64,000 bases of DNA from Unio delphinus. Lineage: Eukaryota > Mollusca > Bivalvia > Unionida > Unionidae. How positions within the stretch are numbered: the stretch's first letter is position 1; every line of letters begins with the position of its first letter. The notes under the pieces are model-generated. The model was given only the letters and a program-made list of their open reading frames with translations. It ran no database searches and was not told the origin of the DNA. The position numbers and the translations under genes were made by a program. The DNA lies in NCBI GenBank assembly GCA_029339505.1, contig JAQISU010000234.1, forward strand, positions 310,001 to 374,000, in the 5' to 3' direction. Positions 47,353 through 58,886 of this stretch are shown here, in pieces.

Positions 47353-50300
47353 AGCCCAGAAAGTTTAGTATGAGATGTGGTATCAAAAGTATTCGAGAAA
47401 AAAACAAATCATTTTCTTTAAAAGTTATGACACTTTGATGCATACTTAAACCATTTTATAAAATATATTCATATTGTCAGCTGTAGAATAAATGTTACTA
47501 AAATATCTTGGTAACTCCTTAGAGGCATTGGGTATCAAGCATTTTGCATAACCTCTACCCACTGCATCCATAAACAAAATAGATGGAGGTTGTCAGCGAC
47601 GAACTGATGATTTTCAAAACAGAAACACAGTACCACCGCAAGGCACTTTAAGACACCTCTAAAGGCAGCTTTCGGATGCTACAATTCGAGCGCTTTCAAT
47701 AACCGTACTGACCTGAGACTGGATTGCATTTATTCCTTCATTACCATCTGTTTTTTCCAGAAGCGAATGGTTTGTTCTGTGTATCAGATAAGCCCCTGCC
47801 TCCACTCATATGTATGGTCATGGCATTTGTTGCGCATGAGTGCTGCAATACCTGTACAGTACTGGCCAAGCCACACTTTTTTTGTTATTTTGACCTCATT
47901 GCCTCTTTCTATAACAAGTTAACTTTACATGTTTCGGTGATCTTCAGCACTCGTCCATAAACATTCGTACAACCTTACATTTTTGTGATTGTACAGTGCT
48001 CTTTTTTGGGGGGAAAGCTCATCGTCTTCTGCAGATTATCACTCTACTTCATATCCGCATAAACAAATGACGTTTCCACGGTCACCATCAGGTTTTTTTT
48101 GTCGGTGAATAACAGCCTTGCCTAGAAGTCGGTTTGCTGCTTTATCATCTTTCAAAAGTAGTTCATCAAGAGCTATTAAATATTGAGATCAACTTTGCAT
48201 GTGAAAATTGTCCTGTTCAGCTTTAGGTCTAAAATTGCGCTGAGTATGGCTACTAGATATATTGCGTTGCTAATCTTGTGTAACTGCAGTTGAACAAAGT
48301 AACACTATCCCGTATTCCACTTTGTGTCAACTGTTGCATATGTACGCGAGTTAAAACCACAAACTTTGCTTTGCTTTTACAATACCGTTTCAGCTAATGC
48401 CTGACGCTTTGAAGTAACGGCGTGACTCTATCCATCATAAAGTTAAACGAATCAGAAACGTCTGCGACTGTTAGCATGTCAATTGTAAGGTAAAGCTCGT
48501 TTCCAGTCACACAAAATATGCGATCAAAAAAGCATTCCACATTTATTGGGCTTGCTTGTATTCTTCTTGTATAATGATAGGATTTAAGAGGCATGAATGG
48601 AATGACTCCAAGAGGCTTCAATGGAATATTGCCCAGCTGCGCATGTGTTTGCATGAATCGAGTTATCTTTGTTTCAAAACGCTATGAGGACATTGATACA
48701 ATTTCCCCTTCTCCAGGATTGACAGACTTCTGGCTTTGGCTTGATAGCTGGCATTAATATGGAGCTGGAGAACTGAAAATGTCAAGTAGGTCTAGTGTAA
48801 CCCGGATCATAACATCAGTAATAACGAACTCATCCACAAGGCCAGAATTCCACGTGAAGCCATGGCTCGCTTGGAAATATTAAAATAAATATCAGATTTT
48901 ACTCCACATCATGCCGGAAATTGTTAGTAATATTTCTAGCAATGTAGGTCCCTGATCAGTATTACCGAATAGAGCTGCAAGTACAGGATACGTCTCAGTA
49001 TTTACACCCATGTCAGGCCCTTTCTATACGAATATAAAACTCATACAAACTAACTGTAATTGTTACCTCGAGGAAACCAACGCTGATGTTTCCATTAAGT
49101 ATGTCACTGCGTCATTTAACAGCGAAATTAATCTCATTGATGGAAATGCAATCCATGATTACATGGAGAAAGATGAAGTAGCAACAACAATTCTCAAGCA
49201 TGTCAGATATCAGAGAGGCTCGTCTATGGTGTTTCACAAAGATTGAAATAATCACGAAAATCACATCAGCATGTTAAACATCGGTTAAGCGGCAGGGATG
49301 GACCAACACTCGCTGTAACTCTGCACTCGTAGATTTCTTCGGTTATATGTTAAACTTCACTGCATTCATTGTCTTTTTCGTAATTTGGATTTTCGTAGAT
49401 TTTCGTAGGCTATTTTCGGAGCCAAACACAAGGTCGTATTGCACCTAAGGACCAATTAAATAATGTAGTTTAGTGTGATGAAGGGTTTGCTGCTAGTAGA
49501 TGTATATTGTTGAAAATGACATTATATATGCATATGACTCTTTTGGTGGCTGACGAAATGTAAACGGTTATTTATGAGCCATGGAGCTTCATTTGCAGAT
49601 TCCCTAACATGTCTTTACAACATTGTACCAGATATGTTCCTTGTTGTTGGCACACTTGCACCTATTTCGTGATCGATATGAACTTTTAGTTTCATTTACA
49701 CTGAAATGCATTGATGTGACTTTCTTGGTCAAGAATATGTTGTTGACGAGCTCAAATGGCCAAAAGAGATCTATCGATGCGCCTGTGGAAAATTCATAGT
49801 TGTTTTCTGAAACTCGAATATAGCAGCATGACATAAACTAATGTAGTATTCTGGAGTTACATTCGTAATTAATAAAATCCACCTCACGAAAAAAATACGA
49901 GGCAGACAAAAATAATCTCATTAAAAGCATTACAATTTTCAACGAGATTTCTATTAAAACGCTGATGGTTGCTGAAATTCCATTGTCTGCTGCAGGCTGC
50001 CAGAACCGAATTCAGGATGACAATGAAACAGGTTCTATTCAGCGAGCCGTCTGGGTTCATCGTTGAAATCCCTAGGTGTTTCTCGAGGAAATAAAATTGA
50101 CTTCAGCTGACTATGCTCTCGCCGCTATCACCTTGAATTTACTTGCTAATACAGAAGAAAACAACGATTTTCCTTGAGTCTTTAGGCTGATGAAAATGCA
50201 TTAATGATCTCCCACACGTGGTAAACCGGCATTGTTAACTTCGATTCATCAATAAAACATGGAATATGTGGGATGGCACATACGATAATGCTGCATCACT

Positions 50301-51261
50301 TGTTGCTATTATATACTGAATGGCAAGACACATACCTCGGTTGCCTACACCACGCACACTGGTCGATTTTGCATTGTTATTTAGTAACTACTCTTGCAAC
50401 ATATACGACATGCCAATAGAGATTTAGGGACACGCGACCTGTGAACATGACATATTCTTGTTAACCGAGTTATTTATCGGTATGAACAAAGAACGGGTTT
50501 GTGATTTCCTAAGTCCGAACTGGCAAACTGTAAGCGGTCAATGTTCACATATTGTGTGTCGACAATCAAAGACTACGTCGACACGAATACAGAATCTAAA
50601 TTAATATATGGAATCAACATAGATTTGATCATGAACGGAAATCGCACACAATAGATACAATAACCCACTTTCGATGCGACGTATGGTGCAAGCATGTGTT
50701 TGTCAGTCAGCCAGACAGAAGAAGAAACTTTTTAAGAGATAAGCAAGACCATAGTTATCTTTTAGACACTGTGTTCAATCCTTGATGATTGTTTTTCTTT
50801 TTGAGAATAAAGCAAAGAAGGGAGTGCAATGTGTAAGCAAGTTTGTTTGTTTATTTTTAAATCTAGACTAGAATCTAAACATTTTTACTTTTTAATTCCC
50901 TAGACTCTTTCAAACCTCATTGTTTCATCGCATTTCTCACTTATTTTTCTTCATTTCTTAATTGCGTCTAATTTATTTTAAGCTTTTAAATTTATAACAT
51001 TGCAACAATTATAACCGGACAAGTTAAATAATAGAACTTTATCAAATTTGTTTTAATTATCATTTCATTTGCTTCATCAATTCTCTCTTTCGTTATTTTT
51101 TTTCTTCAGTTTGTTCAATAATTAAGTCAACAATCCATGCCTATTAACCATATCGTTCTCGATCTGCTTACTGACTGCTTCTTGCTCATTCGCCAACAAT
51201 CTCATACTAACTCAATAACGGATCAACTCAATAATTTAACTTACTCGCCTTTGTTTCGTAG
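47353..51261. other. No firm gene
   Basis: Several frames of 70-90 codons (47724 +, 48394 -, 49010 +, 49604 -) have no recognised domain. The 49010 frame (NADVSIKYVTASFNSEINLI) could be part of an exon or a decayed element. The last part is probably the intron before the CCP-like exon. Confidence 0.35.
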
Positions 51262-51489
51262 AGCTCATCAATAAACGAAAACAAATACAAATACCATGCC
51301 AAGAACCTCCCAGCAACATTGGCAACTTTCTTCTCTTTGGAAAACAGGGGGACGCAGCATTTTACGATTGTCCGGGGATAACCTATGCCCGACACGATTT
51401 AACTAAGACGTGTCCAATCATCTACTGTCAAGACAACGGGAACTACTCTGCACCTGCATTTGAAACAGCTCTTTCCATGTGTGACTCTG
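51262..51489 (+). CDS. Host exon encoding a CCP/sushi-like module
   Basis: A 228-bp exon, phase 1 at both ends: acceptor TTTGTTTCGTAG, donor GTAAGT at 51490. The protein reads IPCQEPPSNIGNFLLFGKQG, DAAFYDCPGITYARHDLTKT, CPIIYCQDNGNYSAPAF and LSMCDS. The Cys/Pro/Gly spacing fits a divergent complement-control (sushi) module of a secreted or receptor protein. The G left at its end joins CG at the start of the exon at 56850 to give an in-frame codon, so the two exons may be neighbours. No ATG of its own. Domain name is a pattern judgement. Confidence 0.6.
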
Positions 51490-51705
51490 GTAAGTAACTG
51501 TATATCACCTTCGACCAGGTAAATCATAAATTAAAATAATCTGAATCATCTCAGAACTTCTAAACGGTAGAGGCATCTGATTTTTTTCCATTAGACAAAT
51601 GTTCACGTTAGTTTATCATCATGCTATTTGGCCTGGTTTCTTTCTCACTTCGATTTGTGGTGCGCCAAGATCTTTATTTTTATATAGGCTTAACGAAAAG
51701 ACAAT

Positions 51706-51857
51706 AGCAGCAGAGAGGGTGAACAGACCACAGTTTAGCGGCGTCTATTTGGTAAACAAAGGCCTCCTCCAAAACCGAAACAAATAATTTCAAAAAACAG
51801 AACTAAGGCTTCTGACCAACCGAGACGCATATTCGTAGTCACGCCCTCTCTGCTGCT
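51706..51857. repeat. Candidate terminal module of remnant C (inverted AGCAGCAGAGAGGG)
   Basis: AGCAGCAGAGAGGGTG at 51706-51721 is matched in reverse by 51842-51857 with one mismatch. The interior is about 120 bp. ORF-c starts 28 bases to the right. Flanking bases show no target duplication. A module of the same design edges copy B. Confidence 0.55.
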
Positions 51858-51885
51858 ACGAATTAAATCATATCATATAACAATA

Positions 51886-52017
51886 ATGGTAGAAGAATCA
51901 TTAACAACTAGATTATCACGATATAAACTAGCAGCGATTAAGAAATTTATACCCGTTTGTGATTCTGTAAGACAAATATTACAACAGCGACAGGAATTTC
52001 AAGTTGATTTGCAATAG
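51886..52017 (+). pseudogene. ORF-c N-terminal fragment (remnant C)
   Basis: MVEESLTTRLSRYKLAAIKK continues to a TAG at 52015 and clearly matches the ORF-c starts at 5856 and 61891. The next bases carry a further shifted piece (YTNPLLQLSKRLFMEKKEK), after which the match ends. It shows a third element copy, severely shortened. AATTAAATC at 51861 is a poor version of the upstream motif. Confidence 0.7.
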
Positions 52018-52149
52018 GTGCTGAACAATTATACAAACCCGTTACTACAACTATCAAAGAGGTTATTTATGGAAAAGAAGGAAAAGATGCATAAGAAAGA
52101 GTTTCTCTCTATTATTGCTTTTGGGCTGAAGATGTGGAGCAGCTGTCAT

Positions 52150-52340
52150 AAACATTAATAATATATATATATATAATTATGACAGTTACTAAGATCATCA
52201 ATCTGATGTCTCGTATCAACTGAATCATTTTGTCTAAAGGTGTAGTGAAACTATCAAAACATTAATAATATATATAATTATGATATTTTCCCCATCAATG
52301 ATAGAGGTCTTAGATCATCAATCTTATGTCTCGTGTGGAT
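52150..52340. repeat. Diverged tandem duplication, about 107 bp apart
   Basis: ACATTAATAATATATA...AATTATGA followed by AGATCATCAATCT(G/T)ATGTCTCGTG occurs at about 52153 and again at about 52259. Confidence 0.6.
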
Positions 52341-52520
52341 TATCGCGTTGTTGTAGAAACTCTTCAACGGTCGAAGCGGGTTGGTTTTTTCTAGTATAGT
52401 ATTCGATTAATGCTCGATATCTAAGTCCGCAACAATGGCAACAAAGTTTAAATTTGCCTCTGACACCTCTTTTACAAACCAATCACGGTTTTGGACCACC
52501 TGATTTTGATTTCTTTGCAA
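52326..52520 (-). pseudogene. Zinc-finger protein remnant (remnant C)
   Basis: Minus-strand reading RGVRGKFKLCCHCCGLRYRA, then EYYTRKNQPASTVEEFLQQR to a stop. CxxC-x-LRYRxLxxYY corresponds to LCLSCGGKRYRELNRYY of the zinc-finger gene at 2993 in copy A. The N-terminal half is lost. Confidence 0.5.
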
Positions 52521-52595
52521 AAACCATCATAGCTGTTTTTCCGCATATTTTGTGAGGATCCCGGTGAAAACCATTAAGATATACATTATATATGG

Positions 52596-53612
52596 AATTT
52601 ATCACTAAACACACAAATGCATTTGCTGGTATATTTAACAAGATCCAGTACTTCACCGCGATGTTATTTGATGAAAGCCATTCCGTCTATAAAGAACTAG
52701 CTATCACCAACAATAATTGTTTACGCTAGTATTATTCTCGTATTAGCGTTAAACATCGCGATGATGTCATTTACTTTGACAGGAAAAGTGATGCGATTTA
52801 TTGTTTAACAGTTGATTATCATCTATCACAAGAATAATAATCCAACATTATAATTGTTTTTGTCTTTTAACGTGATGAGGATTTGAATCGCGTCATTGAT
52901 AACTTTACAGGTCCGTCCTCGGTCACCGAACTAATTCCAAAAGCGCGAAGAACTAATCAATTACTTCTCGACATTGTGCGATTATTCTGCGATTCACGTA
53001 TACGAAATGACAAGCGGATATTAAGTATTGTGTAAAGCTGAGCTTGTGAGCGTTCAACAACATCGAGAACTGAATAATACAGCCACGGCATATAATCACG
53101 AGTGCAATATCCATAAACAAGCTGGGCTTCATAGTATCAAACTTGCAACGACAAAATCGAATAAACCATTAGCGCGTTGTAATAAACTAATATCAGGCAG
53201 CAACATAAAATTACCTGATCCGCTAGTTTGTCCAACCATGATTTAGTCAATGGTCTTCAACGTCTACGATGATCAATCCGATGTTGATCTCTCCGATGAT
53301 AATTTCATCTTTATTATGATCTAATTAAAATTCCCTGGCATTGGCCGGGGAATTAGTTCAACTGACCTGCATAGTCAACAACCTCGGAAACAGATTAACA
53401 ATCTCTCGACGGCGAAGACAATTTTGTAATATTTGCAATTGCCGTCACGGATACAATTATATCACGGATCATCCCGAGCATAAATGCGATAATTTCCTCG
53501 CGTATATTCACTCTGATTGTTTCGTCGTGGTCTGTCCAAGAAGATCTTGCAAAATAATAATCCCCCAAGATAACATTGATAAGCAGATCGATGATTCTTT
53601 ACAAGGATGATC
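52596..53612 (+). pseudogene. Archaeo-eukaryotic (UL52-like) primase remnant
   Basis: Pieces in shifting frames: 52596 onward (AFAGIFNKIQYFTAMLFDES, HRDDVIYFDRKSDAIYCLTV), then VTELIPKARRTNQLLLDIVR. After that comes 53028-53246 and finally 53341-53610. The last part has a Cys/His cluster (FCNICNCRHG, HPEHKC, HSDCFVVVC), like the C-terminal zinc-binding segment of herpesvirus UL52-type primases. Such primases make RNA/DNA primers and are often fused to, or next to, a UL9-type helicase, which is found here on the opposite strand. The catalytic DxD cannot be assigned with certainty. Family call is moderate. Confidence 0.45.
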
Positions 53613-53870
53613 TAATATTACCGCGATTGCTGCCGTGGTTAATAATTTACCAGGAAAATAGTGGGATGATGAGTATATCAAGTATTTGATGAGTGCAAAT
53701 TATCGCTGTGATGATTATCCACGAGAGTGTTTTGATAAAACAGCTGATTTTCATCACATGGCACAACAATCACATAAGACAGGACCAGGATGTAAATCAT
53801 CGTTGTAGGTGACTATATTGATGGATCAGCTTGTGGAATGAGGAAATCTGTGTTGTAAGTTTCTTACTGA
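53160..53870. repeat. Left arm of an inverted duplication
   Basis: The plus strand here matches the minus strand of 54530-55040. Shared anchors are ATCAGGCAGCAACATAAAAT, CAACAACCTCGGAAACAG, ATATCAAATATTTGATGAG (two bases differ) and ATTGATGGATCAGCTTGTGG. The right arm lacks about 155 bp that holds part of the zinc cluster. Confidence 0.85.
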
Positions 53871-53932
53871 AGAAGTTTATCCGACAAAATAAAGTTTGAT
53901 TATACTCTTGAGTGTATCCTCGTGATAATACT

Positions 53933-54715
53933 TCAAATTAAGATTAAGATGTTGCAAGCCTTTCGAGAGGTTGCAACAGAATACTGGCTGTGAGATTTAT
54001 CATGGGTAAACACCCGAGTATGATTTCCAGATGCGACACATTTTAACAACGCTGCGCGATTAGCTTTATGGGATTGCTCGATGAGAAATTTCCTGCAATT
54101 ATCAGGTTTATAGTCGTTGCTGATAAATGTCATATCAGATCGTGTTAATTGGTCCCGAAATATTACTAGATCATCATTGTCGGCATCAGCATCAAGAACG
54201 GTTACTCGCGAAAGCCAGCAAAGACTAGCAAATGTGTCCCATCTAACACGGCTGTATTTCAATGATGAGTAACATTGTCTTTGTACCCCGTGCCACTCAT
54301 TAACGATAATTATATTCGGAATTCCTTTAACTCGGTATAATGATTCCCTTTGTACGACAACCCTTCTACGATCATTCAGATTAAAAATAATATCCCCGGA
54401 AATATCACTGAAACACTCAAGATTACAATCAAACTGTATTTCTTTCCATAAACGTCTTCGGTAAGAACATACAACACTGATTGAAACGGATTTATGGACC
54501 TCAATGCCGATGATCAACTTCCCCATTCCACAAGCTGATCCATCAATGTAGTCACCATCCGCGATGATTTTACATTCTGGTTCTGCCTCACGTGATGATA
54601 ACGCCGTGTAATGATAATCAGCTGTTTTATAAAAAAATTCCCCGAGACAATCATCACGGCGATAATTTGCCCTCATCAAATATTTGATATATTCAACGTC
54701 AGAGTGGATATGCAC
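53933..54715 (-). pseudogene. UL9/OBP-like SF2 helicase fragment
   Basis: An open frame of 260 residues, probably the C-terminal part of a larger primase-helicase. Its first 70 residues (VEYIKYLMRANYRRDDCLGE, YIDGSACGMGK) match the end of the inverted left arm. After that it reads IPNIIIVNEWHG in the Walker B position (DEAH-like box degraded to NEWH). WDTFASLCWLSRVTVLDADA is like motif III of origin-binding helicases, and LLKCVASGNHTRVFTHDKSH is like motif IV. The P-loop is missing. In herpesviruses such helicases bind and open the origin. The frame is long but the changed motifs and the missing front part make it unlikely to work. Confidence 0.55.
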
Positions 54716-55040
54716 AAGGAAATTATCGTATTTATCCTCGGGATGATCAGTAATTTAATTGTATTCGTGACGGGGCCTGCAAATATTACAAAACTTTTCA
54801 GACTGTCACTAAAGTGTATTCTGTTTCCGAGGTTGTTGATCTAATTCCCCGGTCAACGCCAGGGAGATTTTAATTAGATCATGGTCGAGAAGAGATTATC
54901 ATCGGAGAGATCATCATCGGTTTGTTCATCGTAGACGTTAACGAGCAGCAACTAAATCACGGTTGGACAAACAAGCGAATCGGATAATTTTATGTTGCTG
55001 CCTGATGTTAGCTTATTACAACGCGTTAATGGTTTATTTC
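54530..55040. repeat. Right arm of an inverted duplication
   Basis: Partner of 53160-53870. It supplies the front end of the helicase frame on the minus strand. The spacer between the arms holds the helicase part and occurs once. Confidence 0.85.
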
Positions 55041-56849
55041 CTTTTGTCGTTGCGAGTTCGATACTATGAAGCCCAGTTTGTCAAACCTCCAGCAATAATT
55101 CTGAACGCCATGCATAGCCTATCGTGTGCTGTTACAAATTATATAGTTTGAATTCCCAAAATGACCCAAAATAACAATTCTGTTACAGTATTATACTATG
55201 ATTGAAATGTAATAAAGGAGTCTAACCGTATAGAATCAGTGCGTGTATATTTTGAAAACATAAATCAAATATATATTTTCCTTAATAAAAAAGATCATAA
55301 AGACGAACAGGGTATGTACTGGCTGAGAACGAATATACCTATTAGTACAATGAAAATACAAATTGGGTATCCATTTTGAAAATATATCTTCAATGTTACA
55401 TGAGAGTTTAATATTAGTCCTTGGCTTCAACAGTAAAAGACAATGTTACAAATTATATAGTTTGAACACGATGATGTTTTGTGTACAATAAGAACATGGT
55501 AATCTTGCAATTGTCCACGTGTTGCATATGGTGGGACAGCCTTGGGTCGAATGAAACAGGAAATGTTGTATGCACATTACATGCAAATTTTGACTTCCAC
55601 GCATGTTTACTGAACAGAACACAAAATCACCAACACCGAATAACCCGTAACCCTAATGAACAGCATCAACATGGTTTGACCAAAACGAAGTCTTACTGAC
55701 AGACATTTACATATACCAACAACCTGTCTGGCTAGGACCCACATCTATTAATAGATAACCTTAATAATCTATGGTGTTGCTTATTTGTCCTTCGCCGTGA
55801 ACTATTTTCATATACTAACTATATAGCATGGTTTATGTGAAAACGTGAATTGCTGATCATGCCAATTTATTGTCTGAACCTTCTGTATCACATTTGATAG
55901 ATGCTGCAAACTCATATTTTGCTCGCTCAATACAGGACATGCTGCATTAATGACGTTAACACATTTGCATCGGAACTTCTTCTGGAATTCTTTTAAATTC
56001 AAAGTGTGCAGCTCCACCGTGGATGTGACATCGCCATGTAAAACGTTGTTCTATAAGATATTTCGACGGATCGGTTTTAAAGTTAGAGTGTGTCAAGATT
56101 GACTTGATAAAACTATTGAAGAGTGTTTTGTGACCCTGAGCATGAGTTACCTCTCTTTGGTCGCCGATGAAGACATGTTAAAATCGCTTGCATGATGTTA
56201 TGGTGACAAGGTCTGAATGTCTCATACGTGATCTCATGTGATCACATCATCAGAATCTTGATGCAGGGAATGCCTGCTTTTTTTAGAACATCAGTGTTTA
56301 TGACCTTTTTCTGCCATATTATCCTCGTCAGTATTGAGATCGATAAATCTGGTATCATTCCGATATCTGATGTTGACTACAGTCTTAAAGCCATGTCCGA
56401 AAACATCTTAAACATCTTACAGAAGAGGAATTTCGAAATAACAATCCGTTTACGGTAATTCTTCAATTTACGTTTAGGAAATGTAGCAAGGTTATGTCCT
56501 ATCTCAATCGATGCAATTGCACTTGGTACACACTTGCATTATTAATGGAATGTAAGTATATTACCACATTGGACTTATATCACCAATGTCAAGGTTAGTT
56601 TGAATATTTAACATTTTCTGTTTTACTTTTACCTCCACATTGTAATTTCAGAGTCTTTCCAGTTCAAGGAATTAAATGTTTCTTAAAATTCAGCATTATA
56701 ACCTGTGCAGTTACGTAGTTGAGTTTCATGCCTCTAATTCATGATCATGGTATTTTTATGCTTTATTAGTATATTGCTTATATTACTGATATTTATATAT
56801 TCAAGGTCACTTTGAAAGAATTTGTTATTTTTCTTTTATTTAACTTTAG
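55041..56849. other. No gene seen; probable host intron
   Basis: A SINE tail fragment at about 55105-55133 and a 22-bp string (GTTACAAATTATATAGTTTG and on) repeated at about 55133 and 55443. Short frames only. A polypyrimidine tract at 56821-56849 leads into the next exon. Confidence 0.5.
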
Positions 56850-57045
56850 CGGATGTAATATATTTGGTGATTGATTCGACTTCTGGTGAAATTACATCCC
56901 CAAACTATCCATCGAATTACAATCCTTCATCTACTTCAACTGTAACTGTTTGGAACTTCATGGTACCAGGGAAGAACCTCAAGTTTAAAATAGAAGATTT
57001 AGATATTGATACGACCAGCGAAGTTCAATTGTTGTGCGGATATGG
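56850..57045 (+). CDS. Host exon encoding the N-terminal half of a CUB domain
   Basis: Acceptor TTTTATTTAACTTTAG before 56850, donor GTAAGC at 57046. The exon reads DVIYLVIDSTSGEITSPNYP, SNYNPSSTSTVTVWNFMVPG and KNLKFKIEDLDID. SGxITSPNYPxxY and the W in the following strand are the hallmarks of a CUB domain in secreted or membrane proteins. It starts in phase 1, matching the CCP-like exon at 51262, and ends in phase 2. The second CUB half is not found before copy B begins at 57465. The Met at 56822 lies in the polypyrimidine tract and is not taken as a start. Confidence 0.75.
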
Positions 57046-57464
57046 GTAAGCATGATGAGAGAGGAAAGTGACGTGAATAGTTCAGTTTGTACGTTTGTAT
57101 TATCATGTTTCCTTTTCATATGGAATATGTTTCTAATACGCGTGTGACATGATTTGATGAACGATGGCAAACGGTATATCTGTTAAACGTTTAACTATGC
57201 TGATCATTGTGTCGTATGACTGCTGTTAGTTATAATTTATTGGTATGAAAAGTATTTTACTCTTTTGCATACAATGAACACTCCGTTTTAGCTCGAATTC
57301 CCAATCTTGGTCAATTCATATTTTTAGTTTTCGTTTTCAACTTTGATTTGTCTACAGACTAACTTTCCTTTTCACGCCTTAAATTTATATTGTCCATCAG
57401 AATTCTTCTTTACACTATATTTACAAACGTTTGCCCTATAGATTGAATAATACTAATCTAGTTT
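57046..57464. other. No gene seen; probable host intron
   Basis: Starts with the CUB exon donor and ends at the inverted module of copy B. Confidence 0.5.
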
Positions 57465-57626
57465 AGCAGCAGAGAGGGTGAACCCTACAACCTTTTGAGA
57501 CAAAATAAGCCTTCCTACGAAATCTCATTTAACCAAAAAAATAAGTCTCCATTTAGCAAACGGAGACTTTACGATTTTTAATCAATTTTGGTCACAACGT
57601 TGTTGTCGTTCACCCTCTCTGCTGCT
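57465..57626. repeat. Candidate left-terminal module of copy B (perfect 19-bp inverted repeat)
   Basis: AGCAGCAGAGAGGGTGAAC at 57465-57483 and its exact reverse complement at 57608-57626. Inside is a second hairpin (AAGTCTCC ... GGAGACTT). The ATPase stop is 40 bases to the right. Same design as 51706-51857 and 12973-13206. Confidence 0.6.
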
Positions 57627-57665
57627 GGAACTTTCAGTTCTGGTTAACAAAAATAATAAATGATT

Positions 57666-58338
57666 TCAACCAAATATTTGATCCAGTCCGATACGATATC
57701 GTGTCCGAGGATCATGTAAATTTATTGTTATAAATCCGTGCGGAGTCGACTGAGCATGACTAAAGAAATTTTTAAATTGATTGAAGTCCATATCCGAACA
57801 CCATGTCTGCCAAATATTTCTAAGCGTATGTGTATCAACGCCGTTAAACACAGCAAGAATACTACAGTTATCTCGGATCACTTTTGGAATCTGAGTGTAG
57901 CGTTGAGTGACATATATCACATCAGTGTTTTTATGCCTGCCTCTGGAAAAATATTCTAGCTGGGTTCTTTTGATTGTCTAACATCACATCGTCGTATACG
58001 ACTAAATTGTTAATGTTCCCATCAAGGTCATCCACGGATGGTGCCTCGTCAATATCAGTTATAAAATCAATGGCGTTCTCACCCTTAATTTCTGAAGCGT
58101 TTTCATTAAAATCTTTTAGCACTTCATAGCATCGTTGATCATCTACGCTAGGGGCAATTAAATACAACTTATCCCACTTCATCCATCTCATTATTAAATT
58201 GAGCAACAATTGAGTCTTGCCGGATCCAGATGGCCGGATTATAATTGCGCGGATAGAGTTTGGTAGCGCTGCATGATGCTTAACTGGTTCTCTTGTTTTA
58301 GTCGCTGAAAAATCAATTATATTCATATCTCTATACAT
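57666..58338 (-). pseudogene. FtsK/HerA-type packaging ATPase, one frameshift
   Basis: Motor that pumps the genome into the capsid in Polintons and related viruses. The first frame, 58338-57931, has AIIIRPSGSGKTQLLLNLIM (P-loop, with Arg for the usual Gly) and NNLVVYDDVMLD (Walker B). The second frame, 57920-57666, has YVTQRYTQIPKVIRDNC and SILAVFNG, the conserved block following Walker B, and a C-terminal FGLDQIF-like end. One frameshift near 57925 separates them. The better start may be the second Met (MNIIDFS) at 58326. The first ATG is only 5 bases from the divergent ATG at 58344. Confidence 0.85.
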
Positions 58339-58343
58339 AAATT

Positions 58344-58882
58344 ATGGATCTATATTGTGTGAAGTGTAAAACGCGTACTTACACAAATGATGTGACGACG
58401 GTTACAACTAAAAATAACAGATCTGCACTAACTGGTAGATGTGCAACATGTGGTATAAAAAAATTTATATTTGTTTCTACAAAATCAAAGATTTCACAAT
58501 TCGGAGATGTTTTTAAAAAAAACGAGGAGGTGATATCGCAGCCAAATTGGCAAAGCTCCCTGGAACCCCATGGGCAAAGTACCCCGGAGAAAAACACCTT
58601 CCAGGATATAGCTATTGTGGCCCCAGAACACGATTAGATATCAGACTTGATGATCAAAATCAACCCCGACCCGGCGAGTATCCGATAAACGCTATTGATA
58701 AGGCGTGTCATGCTCATGATGTTGCATATAAAAGTAGTAATCTGCAAAACAGGCATCTCGCGGATGTGAAATTAATTCATGCGTTAAATGCTGTTCCAGA
58801 TAAATCTTTGAAAGAAAAATTGACTTCGTGGTTGGTAAAATCAGCTATGAAAGGCAAATTGATGATGGGCGCTGGTAATTAA
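58344..58882 (+). pseudogene. DUF5679 zinc ribbon - phospholipase A2 protein, frameshift in an A run
   Basis: The N-terminal frame (58344-58637) has YCVKCKTRTY and RCATCGIKKFIF, a four-Cys zinc ribbon typical of the small DUF5679 proteins of Polinton-like elements. The second frame, open from about 58525, has GGDIAAKLAKLPG, LPGYSYCGPRTRLDIRL (calcium loop, with Arg in YCGPxT) and IDKACHAHDVAY (catalytic His-Asp), as in the PLA2 domain of parvovirus VP1 and many adintoviruses. It ends at 58882. The shift falls at a run of eight A near 58515, so a one-base slip explains the split. The PLA2 is likely used by virions to breach membranes. It ends 4 bases before the integrase start. Confidence 0.8.
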
Positions 58883-58886
58883 TAAT

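Noticed and set aside
56822..56849. MLFFFYLTLA as a signal peptide for the CUB frame
   Set aside because: It overlaps a polypyrimidine tract ending in a good splice acceptor, and the phase matches the CCP-like exon.
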